From contig NZ_JARWOV010000244.1 in assembly GCF_029868855.1 (NCBI RefSeq), positions 1-64,000 of the forward strand: DNA of 64,000 nt, given 5' to 3'. The stretch comes from Nocardia carnea. Lineage in GTDB: Bacteria; Actinomycetota; Actinomycetes; Mycobacteriales; Mycobacteriaceae. Below, one piece after another: positions 43,144-51,650 of this stretch (positions are counted from its first letter, which is position 1; every line of letters starts with the position of its first letter). A program made the position numbers and the translations under genes. The notes under the pieces were generated by a model. It was not told the DNA's origin. It did not search any database and saw nothing but the letters and a program-made list of their open reading frames with translations.

Positions 43144-43425
43144 ATGGTGGATCGATGCGGAAGCCTTTCGACGGGGCAACAACGGCACCCCGGCGGCAGA
43201 ACTCACAGTGCGGTGTCGGGGGAGTGGCGCGCGGTGTGGCAGCGCGACGGGGAGCGGATCCGGATCGTCCGGGTGCGTAACCTCGCCGACGACCGCACCG
43301 TGGTCGCCGTCGGCGATCTCGGCGCCGCACCGGATCTCGCCGATATGCGCGAGCGGTTTCCGGAACTCTCCGCGCTGTGGGATGTGGTCCGGCATCAGTT
43401 CTGGGCGCAGGGGACGGTCGGGTGA
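43144..43425 (+). CDS. small hypothetical protein
   Basis: 93 residues from ATG 43144; GTG 43213 (VSGEWRAVWQ) is an alternative that removes an unremarkable Gly/Arg-rich N-terminus. The conserved-looking core is GEWRAVWQRDGERIRIVRVRNLADDRTVVAVGDL, then a helix DMRERFPELSALWDVVRHQFW. No signal peptide or membrane segment. Its stop overlaps the next start as GTGA, so the pair is an operon. Family unknown. Confidence 0.65.
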   Translation: MVDRCGSLSTGQQRHPGGRTHSAVSGEWRAVWQRDGERIRIVRVRNLADDRTVVAVGDLGAAPDLADMRERFPELSALWDVVRHQFWAQGTVG

Positions 43426-44030
43426 GCGCGATCCGCTACCCCGATGACGAGTCCATCGACGAGATCACCGCTCGCTTTCTGCTGTCGATGCCGCCGAGTT
43501 TGCTGCCGATGCTGTACGGGTTCCGGTTCGACGGCGAGAATATCGAAGCCGAATGTGCCGCTGTCGATCTCACGGGCGACCGGGGCGACGACGAACCCAA
43601 TCCGGTCCACATGCGAGCCGCGCAGCTGCGGAAAGCGCTGGGAGCGGACATGTTCGGGTTCGGCCTCGTCTTCGGAGTGTGTGGTGATCAGCTCGAGGAT
43701 CGGGTGGAGAACCGGCATATCCCCGAACCGGTTCGGGTCGCGGCCCGGCAACTCCCGGGGGCCGGTGATCTGGTCGTCGCCGTTGTAGTGGACGCGACCG
43801 GCCGGCAATGGTGGGCAATCGCGGACCGGTACCTCATCGAGCTGGACCCGGTGCGTATCCACGTGCCCGCTGCGGCACCGGCCGAGTGGCGGTTACCCGG
43901 AACTCTGGATGCCTCCCTGTGGACCGCCGCGCTCGCGCTCGACGAAGCCAACCACCCGTACCTGCTCCGGTGCCGCGCGGCCGGGCGCGGCACCGCCGGT
44001 ACGGGTGAGCCTGGCCGCGGCGGCGAGTAG
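43422..44030 (+). CDS. hypothetical protein, coupled to the upstream small gene
   Basis: 202 residues from GTG 43422 in a GTGA overlap. Cytoplasmic, mixed alpha/beta. Recognisable pieces are DDESIDEITARFLLSMPPSLLPMLYGFRFDGE, NPVHMRAAQLRKALGADMFGFGLVFG and GRQWWAIADRYLIELDPV; the C-terminus is a Gly/Arg-rich tail. I do not recognise a family. The close coupling suggests a complex with the 93-residue protein. Confidence 0.65.
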   Translation: MSAIRYPDDESIDEITARFLLSMPPSLLPMLYGFRFDGENIEAECAAVDLTGDRGDDEPNPVHMRAAQLRKALGADMFGFGLVFGVCGDQLEDRVENRHIPEPVRVAARQLPGAGDLVVAVVVDATGRQWWAIADRYLIELDPVRIHVPAAAPAEWRLPGTLDASLWTAALALDEANHPYLLRCRAAGRGTAGTGEPGRGGE

Positions 44031-44187
44031 CCGGCAGCCGTCCTACCAGCGGTTGTTCTCCAGAGCCGTCAGGGCACGGATCCGGCCGAGACCGCCTACC
44101 CTCTTGCCACCGCGGGAGCGGGAGAGCAGGGTGAAGGGAGCCGGTGGCGCCACCGGGGCGCCGCCTCGAGCAGAGAGGGGGTGGGTC

Positions 44188-44808
44188 GTGTTCGCGCGAT
44201 CTACCAGAATTCAGGCGCAACCCTCCGCTATCGATGCCGGGATCGCGTATATGCGCGATGAAGTCCTGCCCGGATTACGGGAGATCCCCGGATGCATGGG
44301 ACTGTCGTTGCTGGTCGACCGGGCCACCGGGCACAGCATCGCCACCAGTTCGTGGGAGACCCGGGAGGCGATGGACGCGAGCAAACAGCGGGTCGCCCCT
44401 ATTCGTGACCGGGCGCTCGCGACCTTCGGCGGGAGTGCGCAGATCGAGGAATGGGAGATCGCCGGACTGCATCGGGCACACCGGGCGAGCGAGGGCGCGT
44501 GCGTACGCGCGACCTGGGTGAAGACCGATCCGAGCCGGCTGGATTCGGCCGTGGAGATCTACAAGGCCGCCACACTGCCCGCGATGGAGCAGCTGGACGG
44601 GTTCTGCAGTGCAAGTCTCATGGTCAACCGGCGGTCCGGCCGCGCGGTCTCGTGCACCAGCTACGACAGCGCCGCGGCGATGCGTGCGAGCCGGGAACAG
44701 TCGGCTTCGCTGCGGGTGGACGCGGCCCGGCAGACCGGGGTCGAAGCGCTCGACGTGCGGGAATTCGAGTTGCCGCTCGCCCACCTGCGGGTGCCGGAAA
44801 TGGCCTGA
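44188..44808 (+). CDS. tandem ABM-like (dimeric alpha/beta barrel) protein
   Basis: 206 residues from GTG 44188 with GAGAGGGGG upstream. The sequence is two repeats of one ferredoxin-like unit: IDAGIAYMRDEVLPGLREIPGCMGLSLLVDRATGHSIATSSWETREAMDAS in the first half and LDSAVEIYKAATLPAMEQLDGFCSASLMVNRRSGRAVSCTSYDSAAAMRAS in the second. This matches antibiotic-biosynthesis-monooxygenase-like folds, where two units normally come together as a dimer. No His or catalytic residue of known monooxygenases is evident. Its stop is immediately followed by the convergent HxlR stop. Confidence 0.8.
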   Translation: MFARSTRIQAQPSAIDAGIAYMRDEVLPGLREIPGCMGLSLLVDRATGHSIATSSWETREAMDASKQRVAPIRDRALATFGGSAQIEEWEIAGLHRAHRASEGACVRATWVKTDPSRLDSAVEIYKAATLPAMEQLDGFCSASLMVNRRSGRAVSCTSYDSAAAMRASREQSASLRVDAARQTGVEALDVREFELPLAHLRVPEMA

Positions 44809-45189
44809 TCAGGGCTCATTGTCGAGTCGGTCGTCGAATTCCGCGCGGGCGCGTTCGACCTCGGGCAGGGTGCTCGTCGCCCAGTTCAGGAGTGCGTCGA
44901 GGAGATCCTGTAGCGATCTGCCGAGGGGTGTCAGGCGGTATTCGACGGCGACGGGGCGGGTGTTGGTGACGATCCGCTCGATCATCCCGTTGCGTTCGAG
45001 GCGCCGCAGTGCGGCCGTCAGCGATTTCTGCGTCACCACCGGTATGGCCCGGCGGAGTCCGTTGAAGCGCAGGGGCCCGTGCTCGCACAGCGCGTCGAGG
45101 ATCCGCAGTGACCATTTGTCGAGCACCTGATCGAGCAGATCGCGGTGCTGTTGCGTGAGCTGCGGTGCCGGTGCGGTGGTTTCCATCAT
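44809..45189 (-). CDS. HxlR family regulator
   Basis: 126 residues from ATG 45189 (ATG 45186 possible). Winged-helix signature: DKWSLRILDALCEHGPLRFNGLRRAIPVVTQKSLTAALRRLERNGMIERI followed by VAVEYRLTPLGRSL. The usual Cys near the N-terminus of HxlR proteins is absent, so thiol sensing is unlikely. Divergent from a RidA gene with a 79-base gap; probably controls it. Confidence 0.93.
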   Translation of the reverse strand: MMETTAPAPQLTQQHRDLLDQVLDKWSLRILDALCEHGPLRFNGLRRAIPVVTQKSLTAALRRLERNGMIERIVTNTRPVAVEYRLTPLGRSLQDLLDALLNWATSTLPEVERARAEFDDRLDNEP

Positions 45190-45210
45190 GAAACCTAGTC
45201 TCGTTGAAGT

Positions 45211-45263
45211 TCCCTTTGGGCACCAGGTAGACATCAGATACTTGCTTCTACCAGCGAAAGGGA
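45211..45263. promoter_or_regulatory. nested inverted repeats between HxlR and RidA genes
   Basis: TCCCTTT (45211-45217) is inverted as AAAGGGA (45257-45263), and inside it GGTAG (45226-45230) as CTACC (45248-45252). The right outer arm also serves as the RidA ribosome binding site. The arrangement fits an HxlR operator over the divergent promoters. Confidence 0.4.
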
Positions 45264-45268
45264 CACTC

Positions 45269-45679
45269 ATGGCAGTGCAACTGCTCACCCCCGAAGGTAT
45301 GTTCGCGCCCGTTCCGTATCACCACGTTTCGATCGGCACCGGTGCGCGCCAGGTTCATGTGGCCGGTCAGATCGCGCGTGACGCCACGGGTAACCCGGTC
45401 GCGACCGGTGACCTCGCCGGTCAGGTCGCGCACGCCCTGCGCAGTACCGCGCGCGGTCTGGCGGGGGCGGGTGCCACTTTCGCCGATGTCGTGCGGCTGC
45501 GGTTCTTCGTCACGAACTGGAGTCCGGACAAGTACGACGCTTTCGTCGCGGGTATCGACAGCGTCGTGGACGAGCTCGGGATACCCCGGCCGCTACCGCC
45601 GCTGTCGGCGATCGGTGTGGATTACCTCTTCGAACCGGATGTGCTGGTCGAGGTCGAGGCGTACGCGGTCCTGGACTGA
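45269..45679 (+). CDS. RidA family protein (YjgF/YER057c/UK114)
   Basis: 136 residues from ATG 45269. Family features: YHHVSIGTGARQVHVAGQIARDATGNPVATGDLAGQVAHALRSTARGLAGAGATFADVVRLRFFVTNW, and an end with GVDYLFEPDVLVEVEAYAVLD. RidA proteins are trimers that hydrolyse reactive enamine/imine intermediates of PLP enzymes. The catalytic Arg usually found in PARxxxxV is replaced here (PLSAIGVDYL), so this is likely an Rid-subfamily member without deaminase activity. Confidence 0.9.
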   Translation: MAVQLLTPEGMFAPVPYHHVSIGTGARQVHVAGQIARDATGNPVATGDLAGQVAHALRSTARGLAGAGATFADVVRLRFFVTNWSPDKYDAFVAGIDSVVDELGIPRPLPPLSAIGVDYLFEPDVLVEVEAYAVLD

Positions 45680-45737
45680 TCAGGAAGGCGGGGGATTCGT
45701 TCTTGCCCGGCCCGCAGCAGCCCCGGAGCCAGAGCGG

Positions 45738-47102
45738 TTATCCGAGGGCCGCCCCCACCGGCGGGCCGGGGGACAGGGACGCCCGCGGAGTTGTGGTGGC
45801 GAGGGCGGCTGCGGACCCGCCGGTGTGCTCGAGATTCTCGGTATTCGCCGGGTCCGGTAGGGGCGGATCGGTATGGCCGGACTCGTAGGCGTTGGCGATC
45901 AGGGCGGCCTGTAGCTGCCACAGGCCTTCGGTGTCGGCGGGGTCCAGGCCGGTCAGGCGGGCGATACGGCGCAATCGGTAGTCGATGGTGTTGGCGTGGA
46001 CGTAGAGAGCGCGGGCGGTGCGCTGGCGGTTGCGTTCGTTGGCGAGGTGCATGGTCAGGGTGTCCAGCAGCTCGGGCTGATCGAGCAGTGGGTCCACCGA
46101 GCTCGCCAGGCGGCGCCGGGCCGGGCCGGCGCGGGTGATCTGGTATTCCACGGCGAGATCCGCCATCCGGTACAGACCGGCGGGCCGGTGCAGGCGCTGG
46201 GCGAGGTCGAGAAGTTCGTGGGCGCGCCGGGTTGCTTCGGGTACTTCGTCGCGGCGAGCGTGGACCACGGTGGCCGGCAGCGGGTCACCCGCGGCGTTTC
46301 GCAGGCGCTCGAACAGCCTTGTGGCAGTGGTGTCGTCGTCCGAATCACAGGGAACCAGGACGGTGCCACCTTTCTCGCTGAGCCGGGTCAATGGCATATC
46401 ACCGCCCCGCGTCAGTTCACCGCGCAGTCGTCGCAGCCGACGGTGCGCGCCCATGGGATCGTGGTGGTCGTCGGCGGCCTCGTCTGCCGGAGAGGTGAGG
46501 GCCAGCGCGAACACCGCGTAGGCGTCCGCGTCGCGAAACCCGCACTCGCGCGCCATTTCCGTGGTGCTCGTCCCGGCGATCAGGGCGGCTGCCAGGACCT
46601 CGGCGCCGGCCTGCCGCATGGCGGTATGGGCCCGCAATTCGCGCACGTAGGCTCTGGTGAAAGTGGTGACGACGCTGTCCAGCACCTCGGCCAGCCGTTG
46701 TCCTGCGACGACGAGCGCCCGGCTGTCGGGGCCGTGGGCGTGCCGGGCGAGCAGATCGAGAACGAACCGGAACCCGAGGTGGGTGGCGTGCTGCACGGCC
46801 TCGAGTGCCACGCCGTCGGCGGCCCAGTCGGCGATCTTGTCCTGCACGGGCTCGGGTATGCGGCCCGCCGAGCGACCTTGTAGCGCCGCGGCCACGAGTT
46901 CCAGGCATCCGGCCACCACCTCGGCGGCCTCGCGCCGCGCCACGCCGCACGGCAGTACTGCCGCCGGACTGCCGCCCTCGCCTGCGCCGGCGAGATGGTC
47001 CAGTAATTGCTGGGATAGTCGGCGGGGCCGGGGTAGATGCTCGATGGCCGGCATTCCGGCGATCTCGAGTTCCTTACTAATTCGAGGGCTGTTCGTCAGC
47101 AC
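45738..47102 (-). CDS. PucR/CdaR-type helix-turn-helix regulator
   Basis: About 454 residues from GTG 47102, with AGGAGG nine bases upstream; ATG 47054 (MPAIEHLPRP) is an alternative. The N-terminal 170 residues are helical (RsbRD/PucR_1-like: AIEHLPRPRRLSQQLLDHLAG, FTRAYVRELRAHTA). The C-terminal HTH_30 is clear: LANERNRQRTARALYVHANTIDYRLRRIARLTGLDPAD. The last 50 residues are Pro/Thr-rich. Members often control catabolic genes in response to metabolites. It is divergent from the MerR gene (229-base gap). Confidence 0.9.
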   Translation of the reverse strand: MLTNSPRISKELEIAGMPAIEHLPRPRRLSQQLLDHLAGAGEGGSPAAVLPCGVARREAAEVVAGCLELVAAALQGRSAGRIPEPVQDKIADWAADGVALEAVQHATHLGFRFVLDLLARHAHGPDSRALVVAGQRLAEVLDSVVTTFTRAYVRELRAHTAMRQAGAEVLAAALIAGTSTTEMARECGFRDADAYAVFALALTSPADEAADDHHDPMGAHRRLRRLRGELTRGGDMPLTRLSEKGGTVLVPCDSDDDTTATRLFERLRNAAGDPLPATVVHARRDEVPEATRRAHELLDLAQRLHRPAGLYRMADLAVEYQITRAGPARRRLASSVDPLLDQPELLDTLTMHLANERNRQRTARALYVHANTIDYRLRRIARLTGLDPADTEGLWQLQAALIANAYESGHTDPPLPDPANTENLEHTGGSAAALATTTPRASLSPGPPVGAALG

Positions 47103-47331
47103 CGACCTCGGCCTCCTCACCGCCGAATGCACGGACCCCGATGGGCCGGCTCGGTCCGCCGGCACTCCTCTGTATCAGTAAAGACTGTAACCGACGGTGA
47201 CCTGCACCACAACATCGCCGCGTTGTCTGTCCTGTCGTGGCGGAATCCCATGCTGGAAATCACCATCTACTGAGACAGTGCGGTTAAGCTTGCCGGAACT
47301 CGGCTCGCCGACGATGAGCGGAAGGATGACG

Positions 47332-48105
47332 ATGACGCAGCAGGAGTACCGGGTCGCGGAACTGGCCGAGGCTGCCGGCGTCGCGGTGCGTACTGTGCGC
47401 TATTACCAGGACAGGGGTCTTCTCGACGCACCACGGCGGCAGGGGCGCCACGCCGTGTACAACCAGGCCCACCTGGAGCGTTTGCGGCTCATCGCCGATC
47501 TGCTCGGCCGCGGTCACAGCCTCGACGGCATCGCCGACCTGCTGACGAGCGCCGAGTACGGCGGTGGGGTGTCGGAACTGCTGGGCTTCGAAACGGCGGC
47601 GTCACAGGCTTGGGGAGACGGGGAGGTCACCCTGGACTTCGACCAGATGCTGACGCGCTTCGGCGAACAAGCCACCCCCGAGGCCATTGCCGAGGCGATG
47701 GAGCTGGGTTACCTGCGGATCGAAGAAGATCGCTTCGTCTACTCCAGTGGACGGCTGCTCGAGGCCGCGACCGCGTTCGTGGCCGCCGGTATCCCGCTGC
47801 GCTCGGTACTGGCCCTGAGCTGGGAACTGGAAGCGGCCTTCGATCGGATGGCCTTTGCGTTCGTCCGGGAATTCCGGGTCAATCTCGTCAACCCGGTGTC
47901 GGAGAACCCTGCTCCCGAACGACTGAACGAGCTCGCCGGGACCCTCGCCCAGCTACGCCCGGCCGTCCGCCAGGTCGCCGACGAACTGCTCGCCCGGGCC
48001 ATGGACCGCCGCATCCATGCCGACCTGCCCGAGGTCTCCCAGCAGTTGAGCCAGGCCACCCATGCCGAGCCGGGCCCCTCCGGCGACACCACCACTCCGC
48101 GGTAG
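47332..48105 (+). CDS. MerR family regulator
   Basis: 257 residues from ATG 47332, chosen because GGAAGG ends six bases upstream (earlier ATGs at 47314 and 47326 are too close to it). HTH: YRVAELAEAAGVAVRTVRYYQDRGLLDAPRRQGRHAVYNQAHLERLRLIADLLGRGHSL (residues 5-65). The long C-terminal region has no cysteines for metal sensing and contains EAMELGYLRIEEDRFVYSSGRLLEAATAFVAAGIPL, as in MerR-like proteins that respond to organic ligands. The cyclase gene follows after seven bases. Confidence 0.92.
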   Translation: MTQQEYRVAELAEAAGVAVRTVRYYQDRGLLDAPRRQGRHAVYNQAHLERLRLIADLLGRGHSLDGIADLLTSAEYGGGVSELLGFETAASQAWGDGEVTLDFDQMLTRFGEQATPEAIAEAMELGYLRIEEDRFVYSSGRLLEAATAFVAAGIPLRSVLALSWELEAAFDRMAFAFVREFRVNLVNPVSENPAPERLNELAGTLAQLRPAVRQVADELLARAMDRRIHADLPEVSQQLSQATHAEPGPSGDTTTPR

Positions 48106-48112
48106 GGCACCG

Positions 48113-48898
48113 ATGATCGAATACGTTCTGGCGGCAGCCGTCGTGGCCGAGGCCGCCGGCCTGATCGTGCTGTGGCGGTTGCTGGTACGCAGCCGGCGTG
48201 AGCTCGCCGAGACACGGCGCAGGCCCGATACCCGGCAGCTGCTGGTGGACAGCGGCCGGGAAGCAGTCAAGACCGTATGGCAGACCGCGAGCCTGGTGCG
48301 CCGCAAGGGCTTCCGCGCGGTGGTGCTCAGTTCGATCGAGGATCTGGCCGGCTGGGCGCAGGTGGAACGGCCGGACCTGGCGCGACTCACCGCCGAGGGC
48401 AATGTCGTGATCGCCTTCTCCGATATCGAAGGTTCCACCGCGCTGAACGAACGATTGGGCGATCGGGCCTGGGTCGCGCTGCTCGGCCGGCACGACCGGC
48501 TGATCCGCAAATACGTCGCCGCGCACAACGGGCATATCGTGAAGAGTCAGGGCGATGGTTTCATGATCGCGTTCGGCGACGCCGAGCAGGCAGTGCGCTG
48601 CGGCCTGGACGTGCAGGGCGCTATCGGCACCCTCGCCAAACCCGTGGCCAGTGTTCGCGTGCGGATCGGCATGCATATGGGCCGATCGGTCCGGCGCGGG
48701 GACGACCTGTTCGGCCGGAATGTGGCCATGGCCGCCCGTGTCGCCGCCCAGGCGCACGGCGGCGAGGTCCTCGTCAGCGAGTCGGTGCGCGACGCCGTGG
48801 CCGGTCGGCCCGATATCGCTGTCACCGCCGCCCGCGCAGCCGAACTCAAGGGCTTCCGCGGCAGTTTCCAGCTCTACACGGTGGCGTCGGGGGACTGA
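48113..48898 (+). CDS. membrane-anchored class III adenylate/guanylate cyclase
   Basis: 261 residues from ATG 48113. One N-terminal helix (VLAAAVVAEAAGLIVLWRLL) anchors it; the catalytic domain spans about 100-255. Metal-binding Asp residues are in IAFSDIEGST and SQGDGFMIAF; the Lys of VKSQGDG corresponds to the purine-specifying Lys of adenylate cyclases. In FGRNVAMAARVAAQA the Arg of the AAR motif is kept, but the transition-state Asn of canonical VNxAAR is Ala. The protein may be a poor or regulated cyclase. It follows the MerR gene by seven bases, implying a shared transcript. Confidence 0.85.
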   Translation: MIEYVLAAAVVAEAAGLIVLWRLLVRSRRELAETRRRPDTRQLLVDSGREAVKTVWQTASLVRRKGFRAVVLSSIEDLAGWAQVERPDLARLTAEGNVVIAFSDIEGSTALNERLGDRAWVALLGRHDRLIRKYVAAHNGHIVKSQGDGFMIAFGDAEQAVRCGLDVQGAIGTLAKPVASVRVRIGMHMGRSVRRGDDLFGRNVAMAARVAAQAHGGEVLVSESVRDAVAGRPDIAVTAARAAELKGFRGSFQLYTVASGD

Positions 48899-48944
48899 AA
48901 CTCCGATGGCGAACACGTCGGGTCGCGACCCGGCCCGCCGGTGG

Positions 48945-49907
48945 TCAGGGGGTCAGCACGATCCTGCCGAATACTTCGCCGTCGTCCATCTTCCGGTGCG
49001 CCGGCGCCGCCTTGTCCAGTGGCAGTGCTTCGTGCACGATCGCGTGCAGCTCGCCGCGACCGGCGGCGGCCATCTGATCGATCTGCACGGCACGGCGGGC
49101 CGACGATGGCACGGTATCGGCGCTGAATGTCGCGAACGACAGGGACTTCAGGAACGACGCCACCATTCTCCCGCCGAAGTCCGGCGGTGGGAAACCGCCG
49201 ACGGCGCCGACGGCGACCATGCGGCCGTTCGGCTCGAGCTTGTCGAGGAACGCCGGCATATCCGGGCCGGAGATGATGTCGATGATCACGTCGTAGCCGG
49301 TGGGGGCGTCCGCACCGCCTTCACCCGAACGGTCCAGGACATGGGTCGCGCCGAGTGCGCGCAGGCGGGCGCCGCGCTCCGCCGAAGATGTCGTGACCGC
49401 CACCGCGCGGGCGCCGCCCCGTGCCGCCAGCTGGACCGCCATCACTCCGATACTGCCGGCCGCGCCACGCACCAGCACGGACTCTCCTGTTGCGAAATGG
49501 GCGTGGGCAAGGCCGAAATGGGCCACCATTGCGGAACTTCCGACAGTGACCGCATCGGCGGCGGACAGGTCGGTGGGGAGCGGCAGGATGTCCGCGACCG
49601 GGGCGACCGCCTGTTCGACGTAGCCGCCGCCCCGGCCCGTGAATGCCCATACGCGCCGGCCGATCCACGACGCGTCGACGCCGGCACCGACAGCGGTCAC
49701 GGTTCCGGCGACTTCGGAGCCCGGTATCCAGCCCTCCTGGAATCCGTATCCGGCGAGGGTGCCGCGGCGGATCACCGCGTCGACGCCGCCGACGCCGATC
49801 GCCTCGGTGGCGATCACCACCTGTCCCGGGCCGGGGTGGGGCGCCGGGATATCGGTGACGGTCAGCCCGTCGGGGCTGCCGAAGGACTGGATGACGACTG
49901 CCTTCAC
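48945..49907 (-). CDS. zinc-independent quinone oxidoreductase-like dehydrogenase (MDR)
   Basis: 320 residues. The GroES-like N-terminal part has GPGQVVIATEAIGVGGVDAVIRRG, with no Cys/His metal ligands, and GSEVAGTVTAVGAGV. The Rossmann motif is VRGAAGSIGVMAVQLAARGGARAVAVTTSSAERGA. The long C-terminal part with GRMVAVGAVGG fits the quinone oxidoreductase/zeta-crystallin type. It is divergent from a TetR gene across a 100-base gap containing a palindrome. Confidence 0.92.
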   Translation of the reverse strand: MKAVVIQSFGSPDGLTVTDIPAPHPGPGQVVIATEAIGVGGVDAVIRRGTLAGYGFQEGWIPGSEVAGTVTAVGAGVDASWIGRRVWAFTGRGGGYVEQAVAPVADILPLPTDLSAADAVTVGSSAMVAHFGLAHAHFATGESVLVRGAAGSIGVMAVQLAARGGARAVAVTTSSAERGARLRALGATHVLDRSGEGGADAPTGYDVIIDIISGPDMPAFLDKLEPNGRMVAVGAVGGFPPPDFGGRMVASFLKSLSFATFSADTVPSSARRAVQIDQMAAAGRGELHAIVHEALPLDKAAPAHRKMDDGEVFGRIVLTP

Positions 49908-49967
49908 TGTCTCTCCTCGGTCTGGGTTCGGGCGGCGAGGAATGGGAACGTCTCGCTCGTTTTCGAC

Positions 49968-49994
49968 GCTAACGGACGCCCCCGTCCGCTTAGC
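49968..49994. promoter_or_regulatory. candidate TetR operator
   Basis: CGGACG-cccc-CGTCCG (49973-49988) is a perfect 6-bp inverted repeat, extended by GCTAA on the left and TTAGC on the right with one base of asymmetry. It lies between the divergent quinone oxidoreductase and TetR genes, 13 bases upstream of the TetR start. Confidence 0.55.
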
Positions 49995-50007
49995 TAAAGT
50001 GAGAGTG

Positions 50008-50634
50008 ATGCCCAGCCATTTGACTCACTCGCTGCGCTCCGACGCCCTCGACAACCGCGAACGCATTCTCGACGCGGCGCGCACCCTGTTCGCCACCGAA
50101 GGGTTGAACGTGCCGATGCGGGAGATCGCCCGGCTCGCGGGGGTGGGGCCCGCGACTCTCTATCGCCGTTTCCCGACCAAGGAGGTCCTGGCGACCGAGG
50201 CCTTCGCGGATCAGATGCGGACCTGTCACGCGATAGCCGACGAGGGACTGGCCGATCCGGACCCGTGGCGCGGCTTCTGCCGGGTCATCGAGCGAACGTT
50301 CGAGCTGAATGCGCACAGCCGAGGATTCACCGAGGCGTTCATATCGACGTTCCCGCACGCTGTCGACTTCGCCGCGAGCCGGGAACACGCTCTGAAATCG
50401 GTCGCCGAACTGGCGCGCCGCGCGCAGAGCACCGGGCAGCTCCGTCCCGACTTCGTCCTGGACGACCTGCTGCTGATGCTCATGGCCCACCGGGGTATCC
50501 AATCCGGCTCGCCGGCTGCCCGCGCCGCGGCTTCCCGGCGCTTCGCGGCCTTCGTCATCGAGGCGTTCCGTGCCTCCGCCGAGTCCGCACCGCTGCCACC
50601 GGTCCCGCGGTTTACTCCCGCGGCTACAGCCTGA
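50008..50634 (+). CDS. TetR family regulator
   Basis: 208 residues from ATG 50008. HTH: NRERILDAARTLFATEGLNVPMREIARLAGVGPATLYRRFPTKEVL (residues 17-62). The C-terminal part (CRVIERTFELNAHSRGF, LLLMLMAHRGIQS) resembles the SbtR-like C-terminal domain. The upstream open frame to 49639 is antisense of the oxidoreductase gene. It probably represses the oxidoreductase and itself through the palindrome between them. Confidence 0.92.
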   Translation: MPSHLTHSLRSDALDNRERILDAARTLFATEGLNVPMREIARLAGVGPATLYRRFPTKEVLATEAFADQMRTCHAIADEGLADPDPWRGFCRVIERTFELNAHSRGFTEAFISTFPHAVDFAASREHALKSVAELARRAQSTGQLRPDFVLDDLLLMLMAHRGIQSGSPAARAAASRRFAAFVIEAFRASAESAPLPPVPRFTPAATA

Positions 50635-50776
50635 AACCCTTTTTCGCGTTCGGGGCCGCGGGAAAACCCCCGCGACCCTGTTGCCGGAACAGCAAGTTTT
50701 CGCGCCAGGTCTTCGTGCGTCCGGAAGGCTGAGGGTGCCCCAGCCGCCGGTATCCAGGCCCGAGAAGGAGACCATC

Positions 50777-51268
50777 GTGCCCACTACACCCCGCCGCGTC
50801 GACGCTCCGCCGCCCAGAACGGGAAACAGCGAGGTCGAGACCCTGCGCGGTTTTCTCGACTACCTCCGGACCTCGATCGCGGCGAAGGTCGACGGTGCTC
50901 CGGAACCGCAGGTCCGGACGGCGGCCGTGCCGTCGGGCACGAACCTGCTGGGGCTGCTCGCGCACCTGACCGCTGTCGAGCGCGCGATATTCCTCGGCGA
51001 GAACATCACCGATTGGCAGGCAACATTCCGGGCATCGCCCACCGACAGCGTGGCCGAGGTAGTCGCTCGCTACCAGGAGGTGGTGGAGCGGGCGAACGAG
51101 GTTCTCGACGGATGCGCGGATCTCGGCGCATCCGTCCCGCGCTCCCGGCCCGGACATCCCGCACCCAGTATTCGCTGGGCGCTGGTCCACATGATCGAGG
51201 AGACCGGCCGCCATGCCGGCCACGCGGATATCCTCCGCGAGCTGATCGACGGCGCCACCGGACGCTGA
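50777..51268 (+). CDS. DinB/DUF664 family protein (mycothiol-dependent transferase type)
   Basis: 163 residues from GTG 50777, with AAGGAG six bases upstream. The four-helix DinB fold is seen in VETLRGFLDYLRTSIAAKVDG, TNLLGLLAHLTAVERAIFLGENI, and WALVHMIEETGRHAGHADILRELIDG. The His residues in LLAHLT and RHAGHAD are the metal ligands of this family, whose actinobacterial members use mycothiol as cofactor. It stands alone; substrate unknown. Confidence 0.9.
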   Translation: MPTTPRRVDAPPPRTGNSEVETLRGFLDYLRTSIAAKVDGAPEPQVRTAAVPSGTNLLGLLAHLTAVERAIFLGENITDWQATFRASPTDSVAEVVARYQEVVERANEVLDGCADLGASVPRSRPGHPAPSIRWALVHMIEETGRHAGHADILRELIDGATGR

Positions 51269-51295
51269 GATCACCCGCCGGCCCGAACCGGGCGG

Positions 51296-51631
51296 TCACG
51301 CCGCTTTCAGCGGGTCGTGCCCGAGGCACATCAGCCGATGCCGGAACTGCGCGTCGCCGGCCACCGACTCCAGATCGTCACGGCGTTCCGCGGTGACCGT
51401 AGCCACCACGCGCCGCATGACGGCCACATCGTCGGAGGTCAGATCGGTCCGGCGTTTGCCGAGAATCGCCAGGACCCGGCGGCCGATTTCCGGCCCGGAA
51501 CGATCCGGTTCCCGTTCGGCCACCGCGCTCGCCGCCTCGGTGCGCAGCCAATCGCCGAGCTCACGCGACGACATATTGACCACACGGTGGAAATCGTCCC
51601 AGAGTTCGTCGTCCACCACTGTTTCCGCCAT
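51296..51631 (-). CDS. DUF3140 family protein
   Basis: 111 residues from ATG 51631 with a perfect AGGAGG eight bases upstream (GTG 51640 lies inside that site). The family signature is DFHRVVNMSSRELGDWLRTEA and GRRVLAILGKRRTDLTSDDVAVMRRVVATV. Small cytoplasmic protein of unknown function, common in actinobacteria and often next to DUF2795 genes, as here. Confidence 0.9.
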   Translation of the reverse strand: MAETVVDDELWDDFHRVVNMSSRELGDWLRTEAASAVAEREPDRSGPEIGRRVLAILGKRRTDLTSDDVAVMRRVVATVTAERRDDLESVAGDAQFRHRLMCLGHDPLKAA

Positions 51632-51650
51632 GGTGTCCACCTCCTACGGA

